Counted from the first letter of the stretch, positions 47,552 to 61,640 are shown. The stretch is DNA of 64,000 nt from Typha latifolia (GCA_019914945.1 CM034102.1:14683501-14747500), one strand, 5' to 3'. Made by a program: numbers and translations. The notes: generated from the letters alone by a model not told the origin.

Positions 47552-48130
47552 GACTAGTCCCAGAGTTCACATAGAAGAGAGAGATTCAAAACTCAACAAA
47601 AACCACCACCTATATGCAAATTTCAACTAAATGACCAATCTAAGAAGTGGGTTTGTTTCCTTACCATGGATTTCCCACCTCTCTGCCTTCTCCTGAATCG
47701 AACACTGATATACTAGCGATCATTCCATCTCTTTGAGTTGCAAAACCCTAGTCTTTTCCGGAGGTTTTGAGGTGGAAGAGGAGGTAATACGACGAGCGGT
47801 ACTATGATACGATAATAAATCATGTCCGTTTGATTTGATCAGACGGCTCACCTTTGTGGGTCCATTTGGTAAAAATCCTTGATCCTCCTTCCGATTGGTC
47901 TCTGACTCTCTGTAATCACTAAAGAAATGGGCTTTTCGCAAATAACTACCTATGCTTTAACTTTATTGTAGAAAACCACCTCCGTTTTGGATTTATTTCC
48001 AAATAACCATCTCAATCATCTGATAGTCTGTAATTATTAATTGGCTCTGAGGTTGTATAATAAAATATACTCATGAAAAAGGAGTCTATTTGCAAATATT
48101 AAAAGGGAGGAGGTTTACACTTTAAGCTCC
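47552..48130. other. Promoter and 5' flank of the mTERF gene
   Basis: No coding region is seen. A leader with a possible intron may reach about 47750. Confidence 0.45.
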
Positions 48131-48516
48131 TATGGACCCCTCTGCCCTCTCATGGTGTGATGAACTTCTTCGACTTCCTCGACTTCTCCGGCTCTCATCC
48201 TTTCTTCCCTCGGCGATCTCAACCTCTCCGGCGTCCGCCTCGACCGCAACCACCTCTCCGGTCCCATCCCGGAATCACTCGGACGAGCCGCCCTATCGCT
48301 ACCTCTCTCATAACAACCTATCGGGTCCGGTCGTCGAAACCAGCTCGAAGAGGACGGCTCCATCTGGCTGGGCCGGTCCAAGCCGGGTGGGGTTGCCCGT
48401 TGCCGGATAACTTGACGGTTTTAGGCCTGAACGACAACCGGGTCTACGGGATGATCCCGGCGGACGTCACGAAGCTGGTCTTGTTGGAGGCGGTTCAATG
48501 TGAGAGCTATAAGTAG
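48131..48516 (+). pseudogene. Decayed LRR gene fragment, polygalacturonase-inhibitor (PGIP)-like
   Basis: GC-rich stretch with LRR remnants in three frames: LRLDRNHLSGPIPESLGRA-like, then YLSHNNLSGPV, then LPDNLTVLGLNDNRVYGMIPADVTKLVLLEAV. The last block closely resembles the final LRR of PGIPs, extracellular inhibitors of fungal polygalacturonases. At least two frame changes and stops separate the blocks. Both ends are missing: there is no signal peptide, no N-terminal Cys region and no C-terminal Cys cap. A truncated pseudogene is therefore the best reading. Confidence 0.75.
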
Positions 48517-49402
48517 GCGTTTGGAGAGGGATCCCTCCCTGATGGCAGATTCCGGTGGATGAGTACGAATTATATTCTATAACCGTTGCCTCTCCGGGCC
48601 GCCGCTCGTTCCTTGCAAGTCCCAGCAATGTACGCCAAAAAATAAAGAAAAGCCACTCACGAGTCAACTGCGACGAAAACAATCGATCAGCTGTCGCAAT
48701 ACAAAATGAGAAAAGTGGAGAGGTTTTGACCGCTCTATTCTTCTTCAAATTATGTACTGAACTACTACAAGTATTGCTATGTAAAGTAACTCGTTGCTTT
48801 GAAAAGTGATATAATAAATCATTTTTTTGAGACCACAATTTATATAATATACATATCTTAAAAGAGAAAATTTTGATTAAAATATGCTGTTGTCGTAAAA
48901 ATAAAGTTTTCCTAAAATAATAGAAATCATTGATTAAGAAAGCGATTTTATAGATCGTTTTCACAGAAAACCGTTTACTTTTATATAAAAAAAATATCTG
49001 CATAACTAATTACATGATAATAATTATGGTCGTTTGATAAATAATTTATAGACCATAGTATAAAGGTCACAAATTTTGAAAGTAAGAGATCGGCAAAAAC
49101 TCGAAAGTGAAATAAAGTAACAGCGGCTCGTTAAACAATAGGTACGATTCCCATGTATGCTGGGAATTTATCAAGGCTGACTGCTGATAAAAGCCACAAA
49201 GATTGGTACTTGCAATATGCCAGAACATGGCCACATCTACCAGACCGTGAGACCTTACAACTCATGCAAATATGTGATAGGTGTTCCCTAAACTATTAGA
49301 TAAATTATACAAAAGTTCTCTTAAATAGGATCAACGTCTCTAATCGAAGGGGCTTGACTGTGGCAAAATGATCAGCATTCTATGTGTCAATGATCATCAG
49401 TC
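48517..49402. other. 3' flank of cycloartenol synthase and intergenic DNA
   Basis: AT-rich. No gene is seen. Confidence 0.5.
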
Positions 49403-52400
49403 TCAATTGCTTTGAAGCAAGACGCGGCAACGAAATTCTCCTAGCGCCCATATAGGAAATATGTTCCGGTATTGGGAATAGCTAATCATGCAGTTTCTGT
49501 TGAAGACTCCCATAATTTCCTGCCATGACATGTTCAACATATAAGAAAGCGAGCATTAGAATAAAGGATAGGGTATAACGGCGTACGGTGCTCATATTTT
49601 TTTAATCTCATAACTGCAGAGGCATAGCAGAAGTTCCCACTACATTACATGAAATTGAGTTCCTTTTAACAGCTTTAACATAGCACATCCTATCAAGCTT
49701 ACCTTTCATAATGCTTGCCAGTACACAAATCAAGATCATCATGGATAAGAAAATGGTAGTAGATGGATAAATGTTAAATGAATATATCGACTTCTTTATT
49801 GGGGTTTTATTTTCAATTAACAATAGATTTATAGATGATGAGGAGCTTAAGCCAAAGTAATTTAAGGTTCTAATATTGCAGTATATTATTTTTCTTCAGA
49901 ATTTTATGAATTACATATTATGGACAAAATCCTAATGATAACTTCCGTGAGCATAAATCGGGCTTTGAGAATTCTAGTATCATGTATTGCAGCAAATCAT
50001 CATAACTTGAATGCAGATCATGTAAGCAAAAACTTACTTGTTGAGGAAACTCCCCATCTTCCATTTGCAAATTAATCAACACTTTGGCGGCTCGGTGCAA
50101 AGGCTTTGGATCTCTCTCAGCCTGCTCCAGAAACAGCAGTACCACTTCCACTGATTAGAAAGAATGAAAGATACCTCTCATGCATCACAAAGCATCTGAA
50201 AGATGATGAATGTGTGCTCCCTCTTGACTCTTGACATGGTTGTGCGTCTGTGATATTGGGGTTGTCATATCTCTCTCTGATATTCTGGGCAATAGTAGGA
50301 CGAGCGCTATGGATACTAGGCTCCTACAGGTCTATGGGATTTTCTTAAGCCTATGGCTTGGCATGTATACATTGACTGGTAATGGTACCACAGCATACAA
50401 GGAGGATGATAAAATGGGAATGATTATAGTGTATCAATAGTAAGAAATATCAGCAGTCAATATTGAACAAACCTGCCCAGCATCGATTAGAGCTAACATG
50501 GCCCATGCAGTGTTGACAGCATGAGATTTATTTCCCTCAAGATTGGTATACACCTATTTAGAAGAGAAGAAAAAGTATTAAGAACTATGATTTAAAAAAA
50601 GTGTAGAAGAGCAACATGCATCTATTGACAAACTTTAGCTATAATAAAATGAACCTCTTAGTTTAACTCCAGTAAAATTGAAAGAGTAATAATCATTTGG
50701 ATGATGAACAGAAAACCAAAATTGTTTTAATTATTAAATAGTATGTCTGCACATTAAAATAAAATGATATGGGGGATCATTAAGTTTGTTAATTCAAGAG
50801 ACATGGACTAGTTTATCCTTGTAAGAAGAACCAGTTCAAAACTAAGACAATTGTATGAACACAAAACTATGTAAAAGAGATGGGCATTGACTAGAAAAAC
50901 AATCATAGTGCTACTATCATACGTAAACATTGCCAATAAATGGATATCCAGGCCTCATTTGTGTCCAGCCCTCCATATTAGCAATGCCATCAAAGTGCTT
51001 AGTGTAAGATTGGGCAAGAGAAAGAGCAGGCACGATCTTCACAAATTACCAGTCCTAGTAATGTCCTCAGTTTGCATCAAGTGGTTATGTAAAAAGCATT
51101 CAGTTTGGCTTAACCATTTATGTGTGAATTGAAGAGATAGAACAGAAAACCTTTAAAAAATTGCAAATCTAACTAATTTCACTCAGTTGCATCAATTGGC
51201 TGCATTGAGAGCATGTGATTACTATTGATTAATAATAATAGTTACATACCCATGCTTATCTGACATCAAAGTTCAATTATAACAGCATCTAAAGTACAAA
51301 TATTGTTCTTATACAAGTCTTACAAAAAGTCAATTATTTATCATACAAGTCTAGACGACATATTCGAATCATGTGACCTGGTTACAACCTAAATGCAGGA
51401 TAGGTGCACCATTAAATGCAGGTAGATTTCCATTGGAAGAGTTTTATTCATTTCAGGGGCATTCAATGGATTACTTCAACAGGAAAAAGTATAACCAACA
51501 ACACAAGTGACTGATATTATACAACCAGTGAAGGGGTAAGAATTTTGCCTTATCTTGACATGAAAGATAGCTCTCCCCCCAACCACCTGAAGGCAGTTGC
51601 TTTGACAACAAAAAATCACATGCTTTCTGGATGCAAGGGCTGTTCTTATAAGTCCTTCCAGCAGCAATTAATCCCTTCACTCCAAACCACATACCATAGG
51701 TGAAGCAAACTGCCCAGGAGCCATACCTGTTGGAAAAATAGTTTTAGAAGATCAGTTCTGATCCTATGAAACCACAATCACTATGGCGGTACTGTCAATA
51801 AAAGTGAGGCATCTATATTCTTGTTCAGAGCAGATAACCATCTATGACCAGTTATGCTGTTGTAGGTTGGAACTTTCACTAGGAAGAGATATTATGGACA
51901 AACCATGAACCATTATGCTCTTGAATACTTTCAATGAAACGAGCTGCTTTTGTGATGCAATTTTCTATTTCTTCTCTGCGGTGTCCAGGATATAACTTTT
52001 TGAATGATGCCAATGCTTGAATTGCGGCTGAAGTACATTCAACATATCTGTGGATGAACCTTATAATGTTAAAAATGCTATCTACAAAGAAAACAGCAGA
52101 AAACAAAGATGGCCTACAATAACTGAGTGATAGTATCTTACGGGTAATCAATGACAATGTCCCCAAAAGTTTCAGCTGGATTGATAAGCTGAATAACTAA
52201 CAGAAGCATGTCAGCAGATATTCCAAAATTTTACAAGACAAAATAATGTAAAGATCACATTTTATCAATGAAGTGTATGTTAATAGCATATGATGTTTGT
52301 TTTTCCTTATCCTTGTGTATCTATCTCAAGAAGCACTGATCCAAAGAGAAAGTGAAGGGTGACCTTTGAATACAAGCTCAACAGTGAGTTCAGTAACCCC

Positions 52401-55400
52401 ATCAAAGCAAATTGGATTTCTCTTACACAAATAAATTTCCCAAGCCATCAACCTACAACTGGATCTTTTATCTAATTTAAACATGAACATAAGACACCCA
52501 GCACACCAACCTGGCTCACACAGTTCGTTTATCAACAGTTGGTTCAGATCTTTCAAGTCTAATGAACTGGGTCAGGCTAATATTCAAGTCTAGTGTCTGG
52601 ACGAGTTTCTACTGCACTTCAACTGGCCCATCCCAGAAATAGAACCTATACAGTAGGTCCCACTGAACAGATGATTGAAAGCACCAGAATGAATTTGTAC
52701 AGCCCTTATTATCTATAGTAGAAGAGGAGGTAGAAATATGTAATGGTTTAGGTATGATGGCATGGATTTAGGATCTAGAGTGAAAAGGAGAAAATTATAA
52801 TTTAGAATCTTAGCATCTCAAGCAAATAAGGACCAGATTTCACATAGCTGCAGAGATTCATGGAAAAGACCATTTATCAAAATGATTCTAAAAGAATTGA
52901 TTAGATATAACATGTTTCAAAGAAAAAGAAGATAATGAATAAAACTGTGACAACTTAAATTTTATCTTCCTTTTTACTTCTTCATTCCTTGATTAGCAAC
53001 CTAATTATGAATGCTATGAAAAGGTGAAAGAAATGGTGCAGTTGAAATTCAATAATGAAGCACGATTACAACATTTTGTTTCTTTTCTTGCATGAGAGGC
53101 ATGAGATGGGAGTGGCACCTATGTATTCCTAGCTTCAGAGCAAGTCTGCTAATCTATCACTCTCTTCTAATTTCTAATTTTCTATTATTCTTCTTAACTG
53201 TATATCCAAACTTCCAGTACTGATTGTGTTGCCCCAAATGATTGTCGCAGACATTGGTTTTGTTGTGTTTTTCACCAGCATTAATCATGTTGATCTATGT
53301 GGATCCTTCAGTTTGTGTGCCAAAGTATATATTTGGACAGGGGAACTTTATGTTCCCTCCATTCTTCAGGCTATTTGATGCATGAGCGATGGTCTCCAAA
53401 CTATATGATTTTACCCTAGTCAGTTTTAGTTATGTAGATTATGAACAATAGATGGACCATCAAGTTGGCTATCTGACATGTTTTAAATCATTATCTCCAT
53501 TTTAGAGATCTAACTTTAAGGTGTGTGGTAAATATGACCAAGTATAAATGTAGAAGAAAGCCATTCTAGGATCCGCATAAATTATCTTATTTTCTTCATT
53601 AAAATATCATGAGTCTATGGATTCTAGTTTCAATATTAAATTTTCTATACAACCACACACTTTCCAGCTATTAGCATCGCTTTGCAGCTAATAGTATATT
53701 AGAATAAACTTTCTAGTTTGAAGAAGCCCCAAAAGACCCAAGGAACAAGCAGCAAAAAGGAAATCTGAATACATATACATACCTCCATCCAGGCATAAGA
53801 TCTCGTAAGTTCATATGTTGCGAAGCCACCATCTTTGTTCTACATAGAAATAGTAATAAGATCAAATACAAATGATTTCTCCTGCAATATTAAGCAAACA
53901 GATATAGTACATCAAAACTACCTAGAAAGTAGAAAGAACTTGTGAATGCTGAAAATTCAATATTTACTATCTAAAAATCGGAATAGTGGCAGCATGGCAG
54001 GCTGGTTCAAGCTAAAATCATAAGTGCGAGGTCTCGCTATATGAGAATGCAGTCAGCAGGCTATTCTTTGGACTCCACTGTACCATAATGAGAAAAGGCT
54101 TCTCTGGTTAGTCTTTGTGCCTTCACATATTATCACCTAATAACAAGATAATAAGGAACCATTTGATTTTGAGGCTTCTTTAGACCTAAGAAGGAGTGGC
54201 CTCATTTAGTGCATAATATTGATATGGAAATAGATGGAATGCACAGGGTCCGACTGAGAAAATGCAGGCATTTAAGGTATCCATCAGATAACATTAATCC
54301 CATGATATTGCCTGAAAGTTAATCATTTAATAGATGGATTGCTCATCCCGTAATAGTATTGCAGGGACAGTTTCTAGAGGATGTTATATGCTTATCAGTA
54401 TGCAGGTCTACAGGATGCCTATATATAGAACAGTTGGATGTGCACATAGTCCTAGACCTTTCTAAGAGACATAATAACAGGTCAACCAAAACTTCAACTA
54501 TCTGATAATACAGATCCCTTTAATGCAAGTGGCATTTGGTCATTTTGGACAATAAATATTAAAGGACAACAATTTGGTCTTCTAGTTAAAAAGGCCAAGA
54601 AACCTATAGCAGATTCACTGCTCTTTGGTTTTACTTGTATATTATTAAGAAACATTCATTTTTTTTCATTGTGAAATGCCTTATATAATGCATATAAATC
54701 AAATCCATGCAAGTGTTACCATCAGAGATAAAATGACATTGACAGCATCATAGAATCGTCTTCCATCTAATGGTTTACCAACAATTTCTGGAGAAATCTT
54801 TGACAACGATAAGGTAGCCTGCTCAAAACATAATGGTATCAGCCATTAATAACCTTAACTTTAAGTAACTTATATTAAAACAACCTTAAGTCCTTCTGCA
54901 GTACAATCTGATATAGGCCATCCATGATCCGCTGTAGAAAAGGGCCATGCACCTTTTGATATGTGACGGTACCAGAAACTGAGATCGCCAGTACAGTTTT
55001 CAAGAACCTATTGATTTATGCAATAGAGTATTGGTGAAATCGTAACAGATGCAGTAGAAAAAGGCTTCCCAGGAATGGAAATGAGACCTGTGTATTCTTT
55101 ATGTATTCATGGGCCCGCTTAAGAACAGGACCATACTCGTCGAGAAGGTTAGTTGACTGAATTGCTTGAACCATAAAAGCTGTGTCCCACAGTTGGCTCC
55201 CATTATATCCCTGCATTTTACTAGATGACATTATATCTATATCCTTGAAAAATGATTTTAAGAAAATGGACATTATTAAATAGTAGGCAATGGTGAAAGT
55301 AATGAAGGACATTATTACAGTGGAACCCCAATAAGGGCATTCAGTAAGAAAGATCTAATAAAACTAGTAGAAGAAAGAGAGCATTGAATATTATGCAGGA

Positions 55401-58400
55401 CCTGCATTTTCATGCCATCTTCTGCAAGCCATAGGTAATCAAAGATTCTTGGAAGGTGCAATTTAAATGCTTCTGAATTCGGATCTTCAATCCAGCAGGA
55501 AAGCATATTAAGTACCTGCAAGCATCAAATATCTTACAAGCTAGCTGGCAGATAAATGATTTAAACTACTTGAGAAGCCAGATATGATCGTGTTGTAGCA
55601 GAGACCAATTAATAAATAGAAATAAGATAGTGTGATCAAGTTACCCCTAGAAAAAGAAAGAATCATAGACTAGCTTCAGTTCTTACCTTGTTAACTGGAC
55701 CAATGCAAATATATCTAGTATTCTCATCTTCATAATGAATATGTTGAATGGCAGTATCCAGAGCTCTCTTTCTTAATTTACTGCCTGGCCAGTGCATTAG
55801 AACTGGCTCGACAAACTTGTGAAGTGAAGCCCAAAGAATATCTTGTATCAGTGGGTGTGGATAGTACAGATCTTCCTGCACCAACATAACATTAAGGAAA
55901 GTTCAATTAATCTACTCTTAGTTTCATTGTCTTAATGAAATCCTAACTAAATTTTCCCTTCTTTTCTCAAAAAAGAAGAAAAAGAATATTAGTTAATTGA
56001 TATACACCTCTTTTACTGGTTCTCTGCATTGCAATATTTCACAGTTATGCGATTAAGAAAGCTATACTATATGCCATGTGAAAGATCATCTTCAGTTTGC
56101 TTACCAGACAAACTAAAAGAAAGTTAAGTCAACCAAGAATATGTTAGAGATCTAAATACGAAATTACCAAGGAGATTAGCCATGCTCTATTAAAACCTAA
56201 CAGAAAATTTACACCATCAATAAGGCAACCTGGCATGTTACTGTCTCCAAGGAGACAAAAATATTTCAAGAGGATGCTGATAGCTAAAGAAATCCTTCAA
56301 TTTATGGGGAAGAAGATGGATTGTGGAAGGGGGGTGGAGGGGTATAGAGGTCACCAAAATATGGATTCTGTTCAGCAAAAGGCTACATTGCTTGTAATTG
56401 GTCAGGCATTAACCCTTATTACCATCCAGATTAGCTTTCTAATGTGAATAATATTGGATATTATATTCAAGAAAGCAACAAAAAATATTAATATGATCAA
56501 ATATTGCTTTCAGTTAGTAGAATAGAGGTAGGTACTTGCCCCTATTTCAATTGTAAGTCAAGCAGATCATGGAACTACTGGATTCATAAACTTTAACAGA
56601 AGCTTACACAATGATCAACTACTTCTCTAAAGAACCCAAATAATGCATGGTCAAGTTAATAGAAGTGAAATTTCTCATATAATTAAAGGGATGAAACATG
56701 CCTTTTGAAAGAATGATGAATGTTAACAACACCATATAACAGATGCAAAGATTGAGAGGAAAATGTATTCAAGATAGTCTGAACCTTCGCAAGAAAACAA
56801 GAGCAAGAAGCATAAATCCAACAGACCTTTGCACACTCATTCCGAGCCTTGTTCCAATCAATCTGATGATAGGGAAGAGTATATAGCTCCTTTCTTAGTG
56901 ATTGTACCAATGATGTAATTGGACCAACAAACCTCTTTCCATATATGTAAGACATTGGCAAATAAACCATCCGGCAGTGACACCACATACGTCCTGTGAG
57001 ACAAGAAAAAGGAAGAGACTAAATTTACTTGAAGGAAAAAGGTATCAAGCAAGTTATGATTTAAGAATTGCAGTTAGACATGGTCCAAATGTCAGGAGAA
57101 GTATAATTTAACAATAATTTAAGTAATCTGTATGTGGTAGTTTACATCTTAATAGTTGAAAAGAACCTGTGTAAGTGTGAAACTTCTTAGTTTAAGAATG
57201 TGTATTATCAAGAAGTAAAAGGAATGAGGCCATTAACTTATGTCAGAATTCAGATAGATATGTACTTCGAGGAACTTATTGGTCCTTAGACATTTTTAAA
57301 TATAATCATAAAAATAATACAACTAGGAAAAGAGCTAGCTTGATAGTTGAGGAAACTACCAAAATGTCAGTCAATGTACTGTATCCTTTTAATGGACTAT
57401 ACCCATCAAAAGACCATCAATCAAGCATATGGAACAATTTCACAATGAAGTAATAAGTTATCAGAGGCACTGAAGGATCACATCAGGACTCAAAGAGGTT
57501 ATAACTCTTACTTCTACAAGCAATTACGAGAAAGCTCTACAGCATATACATTTGAACAATAATTAAACAAAAGAGGTTGTCAACAGAAGAACCTTTTCAT
57601 TATTGCCTTCTCTTTCTAGAAATGGAGGTAAGACATATACTTATTCATTTCTAAAACTGACCATTTGAAAGGACAGAGAGTGTAAGCATTACAACAACCT
57701 GGATGAATGGGGAGAGAATATGGGAGTAACCATATTTCTGGGGGCAATGGATTGTTACCAGACCAGTCAAAAACTCCAAGCACCTGAAAGCAATTAAGCA
57801 CATAGAAATTAGTTTCTACTCTTTGAAGTTAGAACCGCTGACTTCTCAACTTGAATGAATGAAAACTGGCTTCTTACAGAGAGCCACATCTTGCCCCACG
57901 ATGTTATTGCAGTTGCACTACCATGTTCTAAAATCCAATTTCGTGCTTTCTCCATTGCCCCATCTCCACCATCTGCTCTCTCACCAAGCAATCTCAGTGT
58001 GACATATGTCAAAACTGAACCAAACATGGTGCTTGGACCCTCAATGTGCAATCCCCAACCGCCATCTCTGTTCTGTAGTAATGAAACTTCTATTAGGTTT
58101 CATTCTTCAGATCTTCTTGAAGTCAGGAAGAAAATGTTGTGTTTGATTCTATATTCTGAAAAGTTGAGTTGGTCCATTCAGATTAATTAGAAGGATTAAA
58201 TAAGAATTAGATATCCTTGCCTGATGATTGTAAAGATAACGGCGAATCTCTTGCTGGTGTTCTGTCGATAATATGGTGTTTAGTGCTCCCGTAACAGACA
58301 AACATATTATCTGCAACCCAGATGAACAACAAATTAAGCGGTAGTTTTCATACTTATGAAATGGTAGCACTAGGAGTCTGGGATGCCTCACATGTCATTA

Positions 58401-60342
58401 AAGTGAGAACTAACGAAATGGTAGCACTAGGAGTCTAGGATGCCTCACATGTCATTAAACGATTCAGCAAGCTAAATGGAACACATGTTACCATGTAATG
58501 TACAACTAATTAACCAAAAGTCATGAATTTATGGCTTGGGAGTGATGCAAGATGAGTCCCAATTGCATCCTAAAAAATTAGATAGTAATGCCACTTATTC
58601 ACCAGGCAGCTAATTTCTATAAATCGACATAATTCAATCCACTAAGTATCAATTCTACTAAGGATGTTAGGAAATACCAAGCCAGGCATAAGAAACATAG
58701 GGCCTCCATAATCCCCAGGCCAGTGTCCATCATGTGCTTGAAGAGTAGAAGAACGGCTAATGGCTTTTCTTAGTGAAGTCAGTACAACTTCCTCTGTAAG
58801 ATCTTCATGGTCTTCTAGCTTGATTTTGGGGAGATTCAAATCTAGGGGATTCTCCCTTGCAAACTGCAGCAAAGAGATTTCAGACTAAATAAAAGATACA
58901 ATTCATTGACATAAAATGAAGATAATTGAAGTGCCAAACATAAACATATAGGAGCAAAGAAAAAGGGATGGCATAGAAACATAAAAACAAGCTTATATAT
59001 AATTATATATTTTATGTGCGTTTGTGTGTATATAATATATACCTATACATGTATATATTTATGTGAATACAAACTTCATGTTTAAATTTGGAAAAAGTTT
59101 TAACAACTTTTTGATCCATTGATTGTACCTTCAAAGATAGTAAATGACTAATCCTGAAATGCAGCGAGAAACTTTTTTCTTTCTCTAGTCTACCCAGAGG
59201 TTACAAACATGTTTGAAAGTTATAACAGCCACCTTGAAGTGGTCGTAAGAACAGACTCATTAAATGCAATGTCCTGCCTACAAAACAAGGCCATAAGCTT
59301 CCAGAAGCATTGGCACTTCATACTACTGCAAACTAATTCTTGGAAAGCAAGAGACTATTTTCTACAGAATTAGCACATAAACTTGTGATAAGTAAATGCT
59401 ACAGCATTTATGTCTCATTTTCACAATAAAAACAAGTGTCATACGCATCCAATGTGCATGGGCTCCAAAAAGGAAAAGCTGAGATGGTCAAATAAGAAAA
59501 TCTCTTTCCAGAGAATCGGTTAAAATAACTGCAGTTTTCCACTAATTCTAATGGGTTTTATCCAAGTTCCTTATACTGTATGAGTTGGGTTAAGATTTTG
59601 ATAGCTTGATGGCTCAAGATACTTACAGTGAGTCTGATACTATGCATAGTTAAATAACAACCTTTTTTTGGATAAAAACGGAAAAGCCCCTATCCTCCTT
59701 TATTTAGATAGAAGGCAATATATTATCTCAAAAAGGAAACAAAAGTACAATCAGGTATCTAGGCAGATACCTGGTGTATCCCTATGCAAGATTTCAACTA
59801 AATTTACAATGTCAATTGAACCTAGAAACACCAATATCTTGTAGTTTATTTCAATAAAGAAAAGAAGTCGATAGACATATAAAATCCATCGGAGTAGTTT
59901 CTTGCTTGGTTACTCTACATTATGCGAGGCAACCAAATCCGACCAATATGACTAGACAGTGCTCAAAATCATATTCTTCTTCTAAAATTTGTAGTTCCAC
60001 TGTCCATAATCTACCTGTGAAGGCATTACTAAGTGAATCAGTGATGTAATCGCGATGATCCACTAAAGAATTCATTCTTTAGCTGCTTTACTCTAACAAT
60101 CATGAAAGATGAAACAACTAAAGAATTTCTGCTTATGTATATACCTGCAGCCGCATGATAAGATCGGCACTGTGCTTCATCTCGAACCGATGCTCCCGGA
60201 ATTCCTCGCGGGCCTTCTCGATCTCAGCGATCTCCTCGGCCGCGCCAAGATTCGGATCGAACTCCCACACCTGCCTCCCCACGTGGCCGTTCGTGGTCCT
60301 CAGCCACGGGCTGCCGCCCTCCGCGATTTTAAGCCTCCACAT
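49403..60342 (-). CDS. CAS1: Cycloartenol synthase (oxidosqualene cyclase)
   Basis: Eighteen exons on the minus strand: 60342-60145, 58863-58678, 58310-58221, 58072-57878, 57783-57699, 56993-56827, 55875-55687, 55515-55402, 55210-55088, 55007-54885, 54818-54720, 53839-53783, 52188-52142, 52047-51904, 51726-51549, 50553-50473, 50121-50038, 49519-49403. Together they give 758 aa, the usual length. It cyclises 2,3-oxidosqualene to cycloartenol, the first committed step of plant sterol synthesis, at the ER membrane. Seen: MWCHCR with His 257, catalytic DCTAE with Asp 483, several QW motifs ([30 protein letters not shown]). The product-determining Tyr 410 (GYNGSQLWD), His 477 and Ile 481 (DHGWPISD) are those of cycloartenol synthases, not lanosterol synthase or beta-amyrin synthase. 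Two introns have GC donors, at 58220 and 51548. No damage is seen. Confidence 0.96.
58358..58459. repeat. Tandem duplication in CAS intron 2 (57-bp period)
   Basis: A 45-base block beginning GAAATGGTAGCACTAGGAG at 58358-58402 recurs at 58415-58459 with one difference. Confidence 0.85.
59664..59760 (-). repeat. Possible LINE 3' tail in CAS intron 1
   Basis: A T-run followed by GGATAAAAACGGAAAAGCCCC reads on the minus strand as GGGGCTTTTCCGTTTTTATCC plus A-run, the kind of 3' end seen in plant L1-type LINEs. There is no ORF and no target duplication was found. Confidence 0.3.
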
Positions 60343-61640
60343 TGTCGTATCAAAACAGAGAACTGCAAGAGATAACAATCGCAACGCTCCTCTTTTAAAA
60401 ATAATCGTAATAATAACAATATCCAGCTCCAGGAAAGCAAGATTCGACGAGAAAACTAGGACTTCGATCTCAATCACGCACAAGGGTCGATGAATAGGCG
60501 ATTCCTAAGACGGGAAAACCAATCGGGAAACGAGGCTTCGAGGATTTCGATAACTTCGAGAAATCTCAGGAATCTTTAAGTCGGCAAGAAATCGAAGATA
60601 GGAAGACGATGAGTATAAGAAGCCAGGGCTTAAAATGGCTCGGGGAGTTCAGAGTTGGTACCGGTAACCGAAGCTCTGGGCTTCTTCTTCTTCTTCACTT
60701 CCTGAAGCAGCTGTCGCAGTGATGCGAAGGGAGGGATGGTTACAGGGGTATAGAAAGTGACTAAGTGAGTCTTAAAATTTAGGCAGTTTTAAAAATCACG
60801 ATCTATATTTTATTTATTTTATAATTTAGACGAAAAGGGGAAAATAATAGTGACAGTATCTTAGTAATTTGATCCGTTAAAATAACGCTAAAATATTAAA
60901 CAAAAATTATAATATAAAAAAATAAGAGATAGTGTTATAAAATTATCAAAAATAAATATGAATCACAGAATAAGTAATATATATAGTATAATTTATAAAA
61001 TATCTTAAAATTTAAATTAAACAATAAATTAATTTTCTAACTCAACTTATTTTAGAGATACGGTTAAACTGGACGGTAACTCGTAGTTGAATTGAAAATT
61101 GACTTATTTATAAAAAAAACAATTTTCCTAAGATTTAATAATTATCAAGTTTCTATAGAAATCGAGAAATTGAAAAGTAATTTATATTTAAAAGTTGATC
61201 TAAATCAGCGGCTTCGTTGAGCTAGATTCGATGTGGCAAAATTTACATGAATTTGTATTTAAGTATTAGAGTGAATTAGATACGTGAAAGACAAAATTGA
61301 TGGCAGAATTAAAATACTCAACTAACTCCTACGTGGTCCCCAAATATGAGTATTTTGACTACAGTAGTCTTCTCACAAATTTATTTATCAAGTGACTCAC
61401 TTCTCAACTTATTACTTAAAAGATTCTATTTTAGACTTATTCATCGACAGCAATTTGCTGCCTGACCTCAACTGTGCTTTGCTTTTTTACAATAATAAGT
61501 GTCCTCATGTGGAATATATAGAACTACAAGAACAATCTCATATTCAGTTTTGTTAAATAATCACTTTTCTTAACCCGGAAAAGTACCATTTCGCTTGCTT
61601 ATGAGCATTACGAAATCCTAGCTCTCCCACTAGCTCAAAC
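60343..61640. other. CAS promoter and AT-rich intergenic DNA
   Basis: A CTT run at about 60679-60695 may belong to the CAS leader or promoter. From 60770 the sequence is AT-rich with no gene seen. Confidence 0.5.

Noticed and set aside
50231..51132. Plus-strand ORFs within the CAS locus
   Set aside because: They lie in CAS introns or antisense to exons and show no conserved features.
49403..60342. Oxidosqualene cyclase as beta-amyrin or lanosterol synthase, or part of a triterpene cluster
   Set aside because: MWCHCR plus Tyr410/His477/Ile481 indicate cycloartenol synthase, and no P450, acyl- or glycosyltransferase lies nearby.
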